Positions 7,301-15,177 of a stretch of DNA of 32,952 nucleotides are shown here, one piece after another. The translations under genes were made by a program, and so were the position numbers. Source of the DNA: an uncultured Coprococcus sp. (GTDB taxonomy: Bacteria > Bacillota > Clostridia > Lachnospirales > Lachnospiraceae); NCBI GenBank assembly GCA_947632705.1, contig CANRQE010000024.1, forward strand, positions 1 through 32,952, in the 5' to 3' direction. The notes under the pieces are model-generated. The model saw nothing but the letters and a program-made list of their open reading frames with translations. It did no database searches and was not told the DNA's origin. Every line of letters begins with the position of its first letter. Positions within the stretch are counted from its first letter, which is position 1.

Positions 7301-9463
7301 ATAGAAGATCCGTCGGTGAATTCTGTAGGCGGTGAATGGGCGGTCATGGCGCTTGCCGGATGTGGATATGAAAATTCGGACTGGTATCACCGATATTATG
7401 AAAATGTTGCAGATACGGTGCTTGCAGCAGATAATAATAAGCTAAGCAGCAGTAAGAGTACAGAAAATACAAGAGTGATTCTGGCACTGACGGCAATCGG
7501 AGCAAATCCGTCTGATATATACGGATATGATCTGGTTGCACCGCTTTCAGATATGAATTATGTGACAAAGCAGGGTATAAACGGTGCAGTCTTTGCGTTG
7601 CTTGCACTTGATGCAGACGGTTTTGAATCCGGTTCCTCTTCACAGATTCCAGAGGAGACCGAGCTTCGGACTTCGTTAATCACATACATCTTATCAAAGG
7701 AGCTGGAGAACGGAGGCTGGGCATTGTCAAACGGAGATGCGGCGGTGGATATAACGGCCATGGCAATTCAGGCGCTGGCTCCTTATTATCAGACAAATAC
7801 AGACGTTAAAGCGGCAGTTGACAGGGCGCTTGCCGTACTGTCGGAAGCGCAGCAGGAGGATGGAAGCTTTATTTGTTATGATGAAATAAATTCAGAAAGT
7901 ACGGCACAGGTAGTTATAGCATTATGCGCTTTGGGTATCGATCCGGAGGACGATTATGATCTGATTAAAAACGGCAATTCCGCCGTTGATGCGCTGTTAG
8001 CCTTCTATGATGAGAATCTGCACGCTTTTTGTCATACGACAAAGGCAGATCAGATGGCAACAGAGCAGGCGGCATGTGCGTTGGCTGCTTATGACAGATT
8101 GCTGGAGGGAAAAACTGCATTTTATGATATGACAGACAGAAATCCTGTATATATCCGGAGCATTGTAAACAGTGTGATCGAACTGGAAACGGATTCCTGC
8201 GTTTGTGATGATACGGAAAAGAAGCCTGCAGTAACGGTAAGAGAAGACGGAAGACTCCTGAAAGAAGGAACGGATTACACCGTGGAGTATCGGAATAATG
8301 TTCATTCCGGTAAAGCGTCGGCGGTAATCAAAGGATGCGGAAGTCATAACGGTGAGGTTACAAAGACCTTTCAAATGACCCTGCAGGTTCCGGTACTGAC
8401 AGGTGCGATACATGAAGAAAACGGCCTGAAAGTATGCTGGGAGGCTGTTCCGGGTGCTGACGGTTATCTGGTTTACAGAAAGGTTCCGGGAAAGTCCTAT
8501 GAGAGAATCGCAGAGATTTCCTCTGCTGATATTACGGAATGCACAGACGAAGCCGTTACCGGCGGCAATACTTATATTTATACAGTCCGTGCCATGGGAG
8601 GAAGTGGCCTCAGTGATTATGACAGAGCGGACAATGCAGTCTTATATATGGCAAAGCCATCGGTTGATGCTGCCAATGTTCAATCAGGAGTAAAGCTTAC
8701 CTGGAATAAGGTTGCAGGCGCTTCCGGCTATGCCGTATACAGAAAATCCGTCAATGGTTCTTATACCAGGATTGCCACACTTTCATCACCGGAGGCGTTA
8801 AGCTATACCGATACCAATGTAAGCAATCATGCGGTTTATATCTATACCGTAAGAGGGCTGAAAGGAAGTATGCTGGGCAGTTATGCACAGGCAGGCCGCA
8901 GTATCCGTTATGTGGCTGATCCGGCGGTAGCTGCACATAATGCAGATCAGGGTATTCATGTCAGGTGGACCCAAATTGCCGGAGCAGACAGTTATCTGTT
9001 GTATCGTAAGGCAGGAAATGAAAAAAGCTGGAGCAGAATTGCATCTATATCGGACGGAAATACGACATCCTATACAGATACAAAGGTTTCAGACGGGACA
9101 AAGTATATCTATACGGTTCGTGCCGTTTCGGGCGGAACCTTAAGCGGTTATCGTGCAGGATTTGTCGAATGCAGACTTCCTAAGCAGACGGTTGGTTCTG
9201 TAAACAGCAGCGGACATAGTCTGCTTGTTACATGGGCAGCTTCTTCTTCGGTAACAGGATATCAGGTACAATGGGATACAAATCCTGCCATGGTAGGGCC
9301 GTTGACAAAGTCTGTTAAATCAAAGCAGGTATTGAGATATAGCGTAAACGTAACGGCAGGCAGAACCTATTATGTCAGAGTCAGGAACTATAAAACTGTA
9401 GATGGTGTCAATTATTATGGAACATGGAGTAATGTGAAAAGTATTCGGATACCGAAGAAATAG
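4316..9463 (+). CDS. Giant secreted transcobalamin-like protein: DUF4430-like domain, alpha/alpha barrel, Fn3 repeats
   Basis: Predicted extracellular corrinoid-binding protein of 1715 aa. Residues 1-36 are a signal peptide (basic start, hydrophobic core, VHA cleavage). Residues about 40-200 resemble DUF4430, the beta domain of animal transcobalamin, with GWMFSLNNKG and DGDVIRLQFSVYNYGADL. A Ser/Glu/Thr linker (about 265-295) leads to a long beta-rich region. Residues about 980-1275 are helical repeats of the prenyltransferase/transcobalamin alpha/alpha-barrel type, including VDITAMAIQALAPYY (about 1142) and SESTAQVVIALCALGID (about 1193). An Ig-like module (about 1300-1355) and four Fn3-like repeats (about 1357-1715) finish it. 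I see no sortase motif or C-terminal membrane segment. The start has AAAGGAG seven bases upstream. The cobalamin riboswitch and downstream ECF genes give the role; direct binding is inferred. Confidence 0.85.
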   Translation: MKKRLIAFCMALCMIAVTVCSGTGISFFESAGRVHAEEDKYAGYVYFTTEKVTLGQGFVIAPEKVGFYEGDSLADIAERALGDKSGHTGPVDSSYYLTAVIDGGEPEGWKAEQIPEKIREAVTKDGGEISEREKEDRLTEFDYYKTAGWMFSLNNKGISASAGSYVYEKKASEDAYTYADGDVIRLQFSVYNYGADLNIWDKAWGSDPLIAFPDKDGLIRKVADYTYESDAPAYIAAMAVLEDWDATEAEVTEAYEKLVSYMDEKSGNPSEEDTTAEDTSEEASSEQNPSEELQEVPVSITMNDLSDSMRLTDRDGNKVETGEPEDKVYNLKLKPGEYVITGIGTDGTTVNGRIGITVTKDENQSFQIYTITAYCSNSGWTYGTDYQFDNLTVQSADGAERRHLEMGVHTTYPERKTFLVLKGDSYGFDFTPLGDRADSFAASHYSGTVTYNAMRSVRASEKRSLTVTIPYADTDNDHKNDYQLEVGTLSTYYVYQYLTAEDIQVTGDTEVYSYCAANGTTYFYRISNPLNPDAVTYGNFTGSLKEDTGVEVTKEDLYVDVAEGTDYDRDTVVRKMAVNAYDVADIYLNANEKGCLSLEAGETYTLYPLRNWLAIEGIGNSQVIEPDFHYTVIDTDGRISSDVVAVTENLTDTSSKHSAQIEAKAEGTAIILVTYDAMRNMKGYSAAASTDPTFFSAIWPENTGVIVVTVGKDGSIDTGMEMNPGVNIQPYYQTSTKESGDAVDAELDVFYYTGDSGAEYTFSPETGVTVRKAVPVISEDGLSYTGFTDSGVRMNRNGTVTVSGLMEGPNIIELSKGDKITYQIIRAKHLDYTLSASDPEGNPVEGEIMPGDTVTVTFDTVYHPANKVSGYYNFGAQIYYDSPEETKVTGASNQYLFAATEKAQQLTVTIPENYIRSKYTLTNGVIFCGGFGSPAGQHRTVTYEKGKPANFTAIPQVIYLGELPDVAIPVHQDENMISDTYAEVLEDTAAYIHDTIEDPSVNSVGGEWAVMALAGCGYENSDWYHRYYENVADTVLAADNNKLSSSKSTENTRVILALTAIGANPSDIYGYDLVAPLSDMNYVTKQGINGAVFALLALDADGFESGSSSQIPEETELRTSLITYILSKELENGGWALSNGDAAVDITAMAIQALAPYYQTNTDVKAAVDRALAVLSEAQQEDGSFICYDEINSESTAQVVIALCALGIDPEDDYDLIKNGNSAVDALLAFYDENLHAFCHTTKADQMATEQAACALAAYDRLLEGKTAFYDMTDRNPVYIRSIVNSVIELETDSCVCDDTEKKPAVTVREDGRLLKEGTDYTVEYRNNVHSGKASAVIKGCGSHNGEVTKTFQMTLQVPVLTGAIHEENGLKVCWEAVPGADGYLVYRKVPGKSYERIAEISSADITECTDEAVTGGNTYIYTVRAMGGSGLSDYDRADNAVLYMAKPSVDAANVQSGVKLTWNKVAGASGYAVYRKSVNGSYTRIATLSSPEALSYTDTNVSNHAVYIYTVRGLKGSMLGSYAQAGRSIRYVADPAVAAHNADQGIHVRWTQIAGADSYLLYRKAGNEKSWSRIASISDGNTTSYTDTKVSDGTKYIYTVRAVSGGTLSGYRAGFVECRLPKQTVGSVNSSGHSLLVTWAASSSVTGYQVQWDTNPAMVGPLTKSVKSKQVLRYSVNVTAGRTYYVRVRNYKTVDGVNYYGTWSNVKSIRIPKK

Positions 9464-9474
9464 CAGGTAAGTAT

Positions 9475-10410
9475 ATGAAATATTTGAAAACATACTGGAA
9501 AAAAATAATCGGGATTCTTTTTGTTGCTGTCATACTGGTATTTGCTTACTGGTATGGAGGCAATACTCCGGATTCCAAAGGCTTTGATACAAACTTGGAT
9601 GCTGTCGGTCAGACGGAGGATATTTCAGGAACGAATCTGAAAACGGAAAATACGGAGCCTGATGCTTCCGGAAAGGGACAGACGGCTTTTGACGGGAATC
9701 CGTCAGAGAAAGATCCTTCAGACCCGGCAGGGACAGAAGAGACATCCGCAGAAGAATCGAAGGATGAACCGTCCGTATCTTCTGAGAATAAACAGCCGGA
9801 TGAAAAAAAGGTTTCCGGGGAAGAAACATCAGAAGGAGAAAATCCGGAAAAGGATCAGATTTCCCCGGCCGGACAGAAGGACCCGGTATCATCTTCAGGA
9901 AATACAGACACATCTTCCGGAAAACAGCATCCGGAAACGGTAACCACACAGGCATCTGCAGACATTCCGGAGGAGGAGCCGGCCGATAAAACGGCAGGAC
10001 AGCCGGAAGTATATACCTGTACGGTTTCCATTTATTGCAGTACCATTTTGGACAATATGGATCTTCTGGATCCCGCAAAGTCTTCATGTGTTCCGTCAGA
10101 CGGCTGTATTCTGGGGACTACTACGGTAGAGTTTACACCCGGACAGACCGTATATGATGTCCTGCAGAAGGTAACAGCAGACTATGGGATTCAGATGGAA
10201 TCCTCGTATACGCCGATTTATGGGAGCTCTTATATAGAAGGGATCAATAACCTCTATGAATTTGATTGCGGAGAGCTGTCGGGGTGGATGTACTCTGTAA
10301 ACGGATCTTTTCCGGGATTTGGAAGTTCTCAGTATGTATTAAATGATAAAGATGTGATAAAATGGGTTTACACATGTGATTTGGGAGCAGATGTGGGAAA
10401 TCCATATTAA
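9475..10410 (+). CDS. Membrane-anchored DUF4430 (transcobalamin beta-domain) protein
   Basis: The 311-aa protein has one N-terminal membrane segment (about residues 11-29, IIGILFVAVILVFAYWYGG), a low-complexity Ser/Pro/Glu/Thr/Lys stalk (about 35-180) and a C-terminal DUF4430 domain (about 182-311). The domain shows a strand with TVEFTPGQTVYDVLQKVT, then SGWMYSVNGSFPGFG and DKDVIKWVYTCDLGADVG. DUF4430 is the fold of the C-terminal, cobalamin-contacting domain of human transcobalamin and intrinsic factor. The anchor and stalk would hold this domain outside the membrane, near the importer. The gene starts 11 bases after the giant protein, with AGGTAAG as ribosome binding site, and is followed after two bases by the ECF T-component gene. 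I infer a receptor that receives corrinoid from the secreted protein and delivers it to the S component; a substrate-free adaptor role cannot be excluded. Confidence 0.85.
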   Translation: MKYLKTYWKKIIGILFVAVILVFAYWYGGNTPDSKGFDTNLDAVGQTEDISGTNLKTENTEPDASGKGQTAFDGNPSEKDPSDPAGTEETSAEESKDEPSVSSENKQPDEKKVSGEETSEGENPEKDQISPAGQKDPVSSSGNTDTSSGKQHPETVTTQASADIPEEEPADKTAGQPEVYTCTVSIYCSTILDNMDLLDPAKSSCVPSDGCILGTTTVEFTPGQTVYDVLQKVTADYGIQMESSYTPIYGSSYIEGINNLYEFDCGELSGWMYSVNGSFPGFGSSQYVLNDKDVIKWVYTCDLGADVGNPY

Positions 10411-10412
10411 GA

Positions 10413-11327
10413 ATGTCAGGAGAAAACAGCTTGAGATACAGAAATGATGCATTGGGAAACTGTCACCCGCTTGTCGGCCTGATTTATTTTATATGTGTTA
10501 TAGGATTTGCCATGGCATTTACCAATCCGGTATGCCTTGGCATATCTTTTATGGGTGCATTTATCTATTCAGTGTGCCTGCGGGGAAAACAGGGAATCAG
10601 ACAAAATTTAATCTATATGCTTCCGATGATACTTTTGACGGGAATCATCAATCCGGCATTCAGTCATCAGGGCGTCACGATCATAACCTACCTGCCATCC
10701 GGGAATCCACTGACTTTGGAATCGATTGTCTATGGAATAGCAGCGGCGTTTGTACTGGTTACGGTAATCTGCTGGTTTGTGTGTGTGAATGAGGTTATGA
10801 CCTCCGATAAGATGGTTTATTTATTTGGAAGACTGATACCGGTTCTGGCCCTGCTGCTTTCCATGACTTTAAAATTCATTCCGGAATTTATCAGGAAATT
10901 CGGTGAGGTTTATCGGGCGCAGAAGGCAGCCGGATATGTATGCAGAGGAAAATATTTTAAGCGGATGCGGACAGGGATCAGGGTACTCTCCACTGTGATT
11001 ACATGGGCTCTCGAGCGTGGCGTTATTACGGCTGACAGTATGAAAAACAGAGGGTATGGCCTGAAAGGACGGACTGCATATTCCATTTTCCGGTTTGATG
11101 CCAGAGACGGAAAGTGCCTGTTGTTTATTCTGGCTGCAGGAGGATATATACTGGCCGGCGCCATAAAAGGGGGAATTACCTTCAGATATTATCCGGATAT
11201 AGGCGGGATGATCGCAGGGACATATACGATCTCCATCTTTATTGTTTATGGACTTCTGGTGTTTCTTCCCGTGTTTCTGCATTTTTCAGAAAACAAAAAA
11301 CAACGGATAAGCTTGGAAAGGACGTAG
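10413..11327 (+). CDS. ECF transporter T component (EcfT/CbiQ family)
   Basis: Energy-coupling membrane subunit that connects the ATPases to the substrate-binding S component in a vitamin ECF importer. The 304 residues contain about five membrane helices: two at residues 17-55, one near 65-85, one near 105-130, and C-terminal ones around 228-285. The cytosolic coupling region carries the two small-residue/Arg-Gly motifs of the family in degenerate form, YRAQKAAGYVCRG (about 165-178) and ADSMKNRGYG (about 207-216). The start at 10413 is two bases after the previous stop; its ribosome binding site is weak, suggesting coupled translation. The next gene starts one base after its stop. It is dedicated rather than shared, since its own ATPases and S component follow in the same operon. 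Confidence 0.88.
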   Translation: MSGENSLRYRNDALGNCHPLVGLIYFICVIGFAMAFTNPVCLGISFMGAFIYSVCLRGKQGIRQNLIYMLPMILLTGIINPAFSHQGVTIITYLPSGNPLTLESIVYGIAAAFVLVTVICWFVCVNEVMTSDKMVYLFGRLIPVLALLLSMTLKFIPEFIRKFGEVYRAQKAAGYVCRGKYFKRMRTGIRVLSTVITWALERGVITADSMKNRGYGLKGRTAYSIFRFDARDGKCLLFILAAGGYILAGAIKGGITFRYYPDIGGMIAGTYTISIFIVYGLLVFLPVFLHFSENKKQRISLERT

Positions 11328-11328
11328 G

Positions 11329-14097
11329 ATGAAAACGGATATATATACATTGGAGCATTATACATTTGCATATCCCGATACAACGGATGATACGGGCGAA
11401 GGGTTCCTCGATAATGCATTAAAGGATATTTCCCTTCAGATCAGATCCGGAGAATTTGTTGTCCTTGCCGGAAGTTCCGGCTGCGGAAAGACAACACTGC
11501 TCAGACAGTTAAAAAGCAGTATGGCGCCATATGGAAAAACCGGAGGAACCATCTGTTTTCAGGGGCTTCCATTATCAGAAACCGATGAAAGAAAACAGGC
11601 GTCCTCCATCGGTTTTGTTATGCAGGATGTGGACGCCCAGCTTGTGACGGACAAAGTATGGCATGAGCTTGCATTTGGTCTGGAAAGCTTAGGTTACCGG
11701 AATGATTATATACGGCGCAGAGTAGCGGAAATGTGTTCCTTTTTTGGTCTGGATTCCATGTTCCATAAAAAAGTAAGTGAATTGTCGGGCGGACAGAAGC
11801 AGCTTGTCAATCTGGCGTCCATTATGGCCATGCATCCCGAGGTGTTGATTTTAGATGAGCCGACCAGCCAGCTGGACCCAATTGCAGCAGGAGAGTTTAT
11901 CGGCTGTCTGGCAAGGATTAACAGAGAACTGGGAACGGCGGTTATACTGACGGAACACAGACTGGAAGAGGTCTTACCGATATGTTCCCGCGTTGTGATT
12001 ATGGAACAGGGAGAGATTGTAAAAGACGGTGATGTAAAAAATGTGCTTATGGATTTACAGTCCCATAACCTGCACGACAATGTCCGCCTGTCTATGCCGG
12101 CAGCAGTCAGAATTGCCCTGACACTTGATAAACAGCCCGGTGATTCTGTTCCCGTTACAGTCGGCGAAGGGAAAAACTGGCTTGCAGGATATGAACAGGC
12201 TCATCCGAAAAAAATACCGTTTTATGAGACAGAGACTACGGAATTAAGTGAAAAAAACGGAATATCCGGTATCGGAGAAAAATCCGTTAACAAGGAAAAA
12301 AGGCCGGTTGCAGCAGAGCTTCGGGATATCCGGTTTCGTTATGGCAGGGAGCAGGGGGATGTACTTTCCAAATTATCCTTAAAGATTTATAAGGGTGAGA
12401 TTCTCGTCATCAATGGAAGTAACGGAAGCGGAAAGTCTACCCTGCTGTCGATTCTTGCAGGCATTTATAAACCATATATGGGACAGATAAAATTGGCAGA
12501 CGGAATTCGGACGGGTTTACTTCCGCAGGATCCAAAGACCTTATTTACCCATAAAACCGTAAAAGAGGAATTGATGGATGCAAAAGACAGAAAACAGCTT
12601 GCCGAGATTATCAGAATATGCAGGCTGGAAACACTGTTGAAGCGGCATCCCTATGACCTGTCCGGCGGAGAACAGCAAAGACTTGCACTTGCCAGAGTTC
12701 TGATGGGACAGCCGGATCTGATCCTGATGGATGAACCGACAAAAGGAATGGACAGTGCTTTTAAACAGGAATTTCGTGAGTTGATGGCAACACTTCAAAA
12801 ACAGGGGAAAACCATCGTGCTTGTCAGCCATGATATTGAATTTTGTGCCGAATCAGGAGATCGTGCGGCGCTGGTGTTTGACGGAGGCATAGCCGCAATT
12901 GCCTCAGTCAGACAGTTTTACAGTCAAAATGTCTTTTATACAACGCAGGCGGCAAGAATTGCGGCGGATATCGTGCCGGGTGCAGTTACGGTTTCTGATG
13001 TAACGGACGCTTTTGGAGAAGACTCTCCGTTTTCCGGTATGAAAAACGGAGCTGAGGGACCCGGGGATCAGATATCGGAAACAGCAGTCTGTGATTATGC
13101 AGGCATTGTTTTGCGAAATGAAAAGAAAAAAGAAACCTTATCAGTTGGCAGAATCCTGACTATCCTTTTATCAGCAATCGTGATAGTATATGTCTATATA
13201 AAGAGCGTTTCGCAGAAGGATCTGACGCAGCTTGTTTCGGAACTGAAATTAACAGAGCTTGGAAAACGGTATCTGCTCTTGTATGGGTGTTTTATCTGCG
13301 CCGTCATTGCGTTTGTCTGGGCGGTAAGGCCAAAGCAGTATGACGAGAAAATCGAACTGGAACAGCCGCACCAAAGCCCCGGCAGGAGAACCTGGATGAC
13401 AGTTCTTGTATTGCTGCTTGCGATTCCTCTTACAATCTGGTTTGGATATAAACAGCTGGGAGATAAAAAATACTATTTTATATCATTGATGGTACTGCTT
13501 GAGGCCATGCTTCCGTTTTTTCTCGTCTTTGAGGGGCGGAAACCCAAGGTACGGGAGCTGGTCACCATTGCGGTTATGTGCGCGATGGCGGTAGCAGGCA
13601 GAGCGGCCTTTTCCATGCTGCCGAATTTCAGTCCGGTTGCGGGGCTGGTCGTGATTACCGGAGTTGCTTTTGGCGGCGAAGCCGGATTTATTACGGGTGC
13701 GGCCACAATGCTTGTATCCAATATCATTTCCGGGCAGGGACCGTGGACGCCGTGGCAGATGTTCTCCATGGGACTGGTCGGATTTGCTTCCGGTTTATTA
13801 TTTGCAAAAAAAGGCGTCCGGACAAGACTTTTAACGAAGCTTGGACTGTGTATTTTTTCCGCACTGGCCTGCGTGGTGATTTACGGAGGCATTATGAATC
13901 CGGCTTCTATATTGATCTGGCAGCCAAATGCGACCATGGATATGCTGATTGCCGCTTATGTAACAGGGTTCCCTTTTGATGTGGTTCAGGCTACTTCAAC
14001 AGCAATCTTTTTATGGATTGCTGCAAGACCGCTTTTGGAAAAGCTGGATCGTATCCGTATCAAGTATGGTATGATGGAAAGCAGGTGTATAACATGA
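11329..14097 (+). CDS. Fused ECF transporter: two ATPase domains plus S component in one chain
   Basis: Single 922-aa chain with three parts. ATPase 1: Walker A GSSGCGKTT (48-56), signature LSGGQ (152-156), Walker B LILDEP (173-178). ATPase 2: Walker A GSNGSGKST (about 363-371), LSGGEQ (about 444), Walker B LILMDEP (about 465). A linker follows, then about eight to nine membrane helices from residue 604. The last 170 residues (from about 742) resemble ECF S components of the cobalamin/CbrT type: AVAGRAAFSMLPNFSPVAGL, GGEAGFITGAATMLVSNI and GPWTPWQMFSMGLVG. Both ATPases keep their catalytic glutamates, so both should be active. In most ECF importers these are separate proteins. The stop overlaps the hydE start (ATGA at 14094). 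Specificity for cobalamin is inferred from the riboswitch. Confidence 0.88.
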   Translation: MKTDIYTLEHYTFAYPDTTDDTGEGFLDNALKDISLQIRSGEFVVLAGSSGCGKTTLLRQLKSSMAPYGKTGGTICFQGLPLSETDERKQASSIGFVMQDVDAQLVTDKVWHELAFGLESLGYRNDYIRRRVAEMCSFFGLDSMFHKKVSELSGGQKQLVNLASIMAMHPEVLILDEPTSQLDPIAAGEFIGCLARINRELGTAVILTEHRLEEVLPICSRVVIMEQGEIVKDGDVKNVLMDLQSHNLHDNVRLSMPAAVRIALTLDKQPGDSVPVTVGEGKNWLAGYEQAHPKKIPFYETETTELSEKNGISGIGEKSVNKEKRPVAAELRDIRFRYGREQGDVLSKLSLKIYKGEILVINGSNGSGKSTLLSILAGIYKPYMGQIKLADGIRTGLLPQDPKTLFTHKTVKEELMDAKDRKQLAEIIRICRLETLLKRHPYDLSGGEQQRLALARVLMGQPDLILMDEPTKGMDSAFKQEFRELMATLQKQGKTIVLVSHDIEFCAESGDRAALVFDGGIAAIASVRQFYSQNVFYTTQAARIAADIVPGAVTVSDVTDAFGEDSPFSGMKNGAEGPGDQISETAVCDYAGIVLRNEKKKETLSVGRILTILLSAIVIVYVYIKSVSQKDLTQLVSELKLTELGKRYLLLYGCFICAVIAFVWAVRPKQYDEKIELEQPHQSPGRRTWMTVLVLLLAIPLTIWFGYKQLGDKKYYFISLMVLLEAMLPFFLVFEGRKPKVRELVTIAVMCAMAVAGRAAFSMLPNFSPVAGLVVITGVAFGGEAGFITGAATMLVSNIISGQGPWTPWQMFSMGLVGFASGLLFAKKGVRTRLLTKLGLCIFSALACVVIYGGIMNPASILIWQPNATMDMLIAAYVTGFPFDVVQATSTAIFLWIAARPLLEKLDRIRIKYGMMESRCIT

Positions 14098-15149
14098 AGG
14101 GAGTCAGTATGAGCGGTCCGCTTCCTCCGATCGATGTACTGGCAGAGCAGATCCGCTTTTTGTGTGAAGACGACGCGGCTTTTGAGGCGCTGCGGACAGC
14201 TGCGGCAAATACAGCATATCGTCAGTTCAGGAACCGGATTTACATCCGCGGACTGATTGAAATGACAAATTATTGCAGGAATGACTGTTATTATTGCGGG
14301 ATCCGGAACAGTAATCAAAAGCTTGAGCGATACAGGCTTACGAAGGAAGCAGTCGTATCCTGCTGTATAGAGGGCTATGATCTGGGTTTCCGGACTTTTG
14401 TATTACAGGGCGGAGAAGACGGATATTACCGGAAAGAGGACATTGCCGACATTGTATCTGAGATTAAAAGGAGATTTCCGGATTGTGCGGTTACCCTGTC
14501 CTTGGGGGAGTATGACGGGGATGCCTATCAGATGTGGTTTGATGCCGGTGCCGACAGATATCTGCTTCGGCATGAAACAGCCGGAAAGGAACACTATGCG
14601 AAGCTGCATCCAAAAGAGATGAGCCCGGAACATAGAAAGCAATGTCTATACCGGCTGAGGGAAATCGGTTATCAGGTGGGCAGTGGATTTATGGTGGGTT
14701 CTCCGTATCAGACTTATGAGGATCTGGCAGAGGATCTGCATTTTTTAAAAGAACTGGAACCGCATATGATTGGAATCGGACCGTATGTGCCGCATAAGGA
14801 TACGCCGTTTGCCGGCCGGCAGGCAGGAACCCTGAGACAGACTCTGGTTATGATCGCCCTTTTAAGGCTCCTGTTTCCGCAGGCGCTGATTCCGTCAACG
14901 ACTGCTCTATCCACGATCGCTCCGGACGGGAGAGAGCAGGGCTTTCTGGCCGGAGCGAATGTTGTGATGCCGAATCTTTCACCGGTATCCGTACGGGATA
15001 AATATATGCTATACGATAACAAGCGCAATACCGGAGAGGAGTCGGCGCAGTGTCTGGAGAGCCTGAAGCGGTGTGCCCGAAAGGCCGGTTATGAGATTGT
15101 AACAGACAGAGGAGATTATCCGGGTTTTATAAGAGAAGGTAAGGTATAA
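14094..15149 (+). CDS. hydE: [FeFe]-hydrogenase maturase-type radical SAM enzyme HydE
   Basis: Radical SAM enzyme; HydE acts with HydG and HydF to build the diiron subcluster of [FeFe] hydrogenase. The cluster motif CRNDCYYC gives Cys61, Cys65 and Cys68 when counted from 14094. YCGIRNSNQKLERYRLTKE, LQGGEDGYY, SLGEYDG, DRYLLRHETA, GSGFMVGSPYQTYEDL, GIGPYVPHKDTPFA and ANVVMPNLSPVSVRDKYMLYDN follow HydE rather than biotin synthase or PylB. The 351-aa length is normal. The ATG at 14094 overlaps the transporter stop by four bases; a second ATG at 14109 has a better ribosome binding site (AAGGGAG) and may be the true start. The surprise is its place, translationally coupled to a B12 importer, with no hydF or hydG in view. 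Confidence 0.88.
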   Translation: MKGVSMSGPLPPIDVLAEQIRFLCEDDAAFEALRTAAANTAYRQFRNRIYIRGLIEMTNYCRNDCYYCGIRNSNQKLERYRLTKEAVVSCCIEGYDLGFRTFVLQGGEDGYYRKEDIADIVSEIKRRFPDCAVTLSLGEYDGDAYQMWFDAGADRYLLRHETAGKEHYAKLHPKEMSPEHRKQCLYRLREIGYQVGSGFMVGSPYQTYEDLAEDLHFLKELEPHMIGIGPYVPHKDTPFAGRQAGTLRQTLVMIALLRLLFPQALIPSTTALSTIAPDGREQGFLAGANVVMPNLSPVSVRDKYMLYDNKRNTGEESAQCLESLKRCARKAGYEIVTDRGDYPGFIREGKV

Positions 15150-15177
15150 AGAATTTAGAAAAAGGCGGATGTGATTC

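Noticed and set aside
6824..7643. Long open frames on the minus strand inside the giant secreted protein gene
   Set aside because: They are shadows of a strongly coding plus-strand frame with recognisable domains; no start signals or family resemblance.
8387..9460. Tandem repeats in the DNA at the end of the giant protein gene
   Set aside because: The repetition is at the protein level (four Fn3-like domains) and the copies have diverged; there is no DNA repeat array.
14094..15149. Biotin synthase or methylornithine synthase (PylB) as identity of the radical SAM gene
   Set aside because: The segments after the cluster motif, especially LLRHETA, GIGPYVPHKDTP and ANVVMPNLSP, follow HydE, and no biotin or pyrrolysine genes are nearby.
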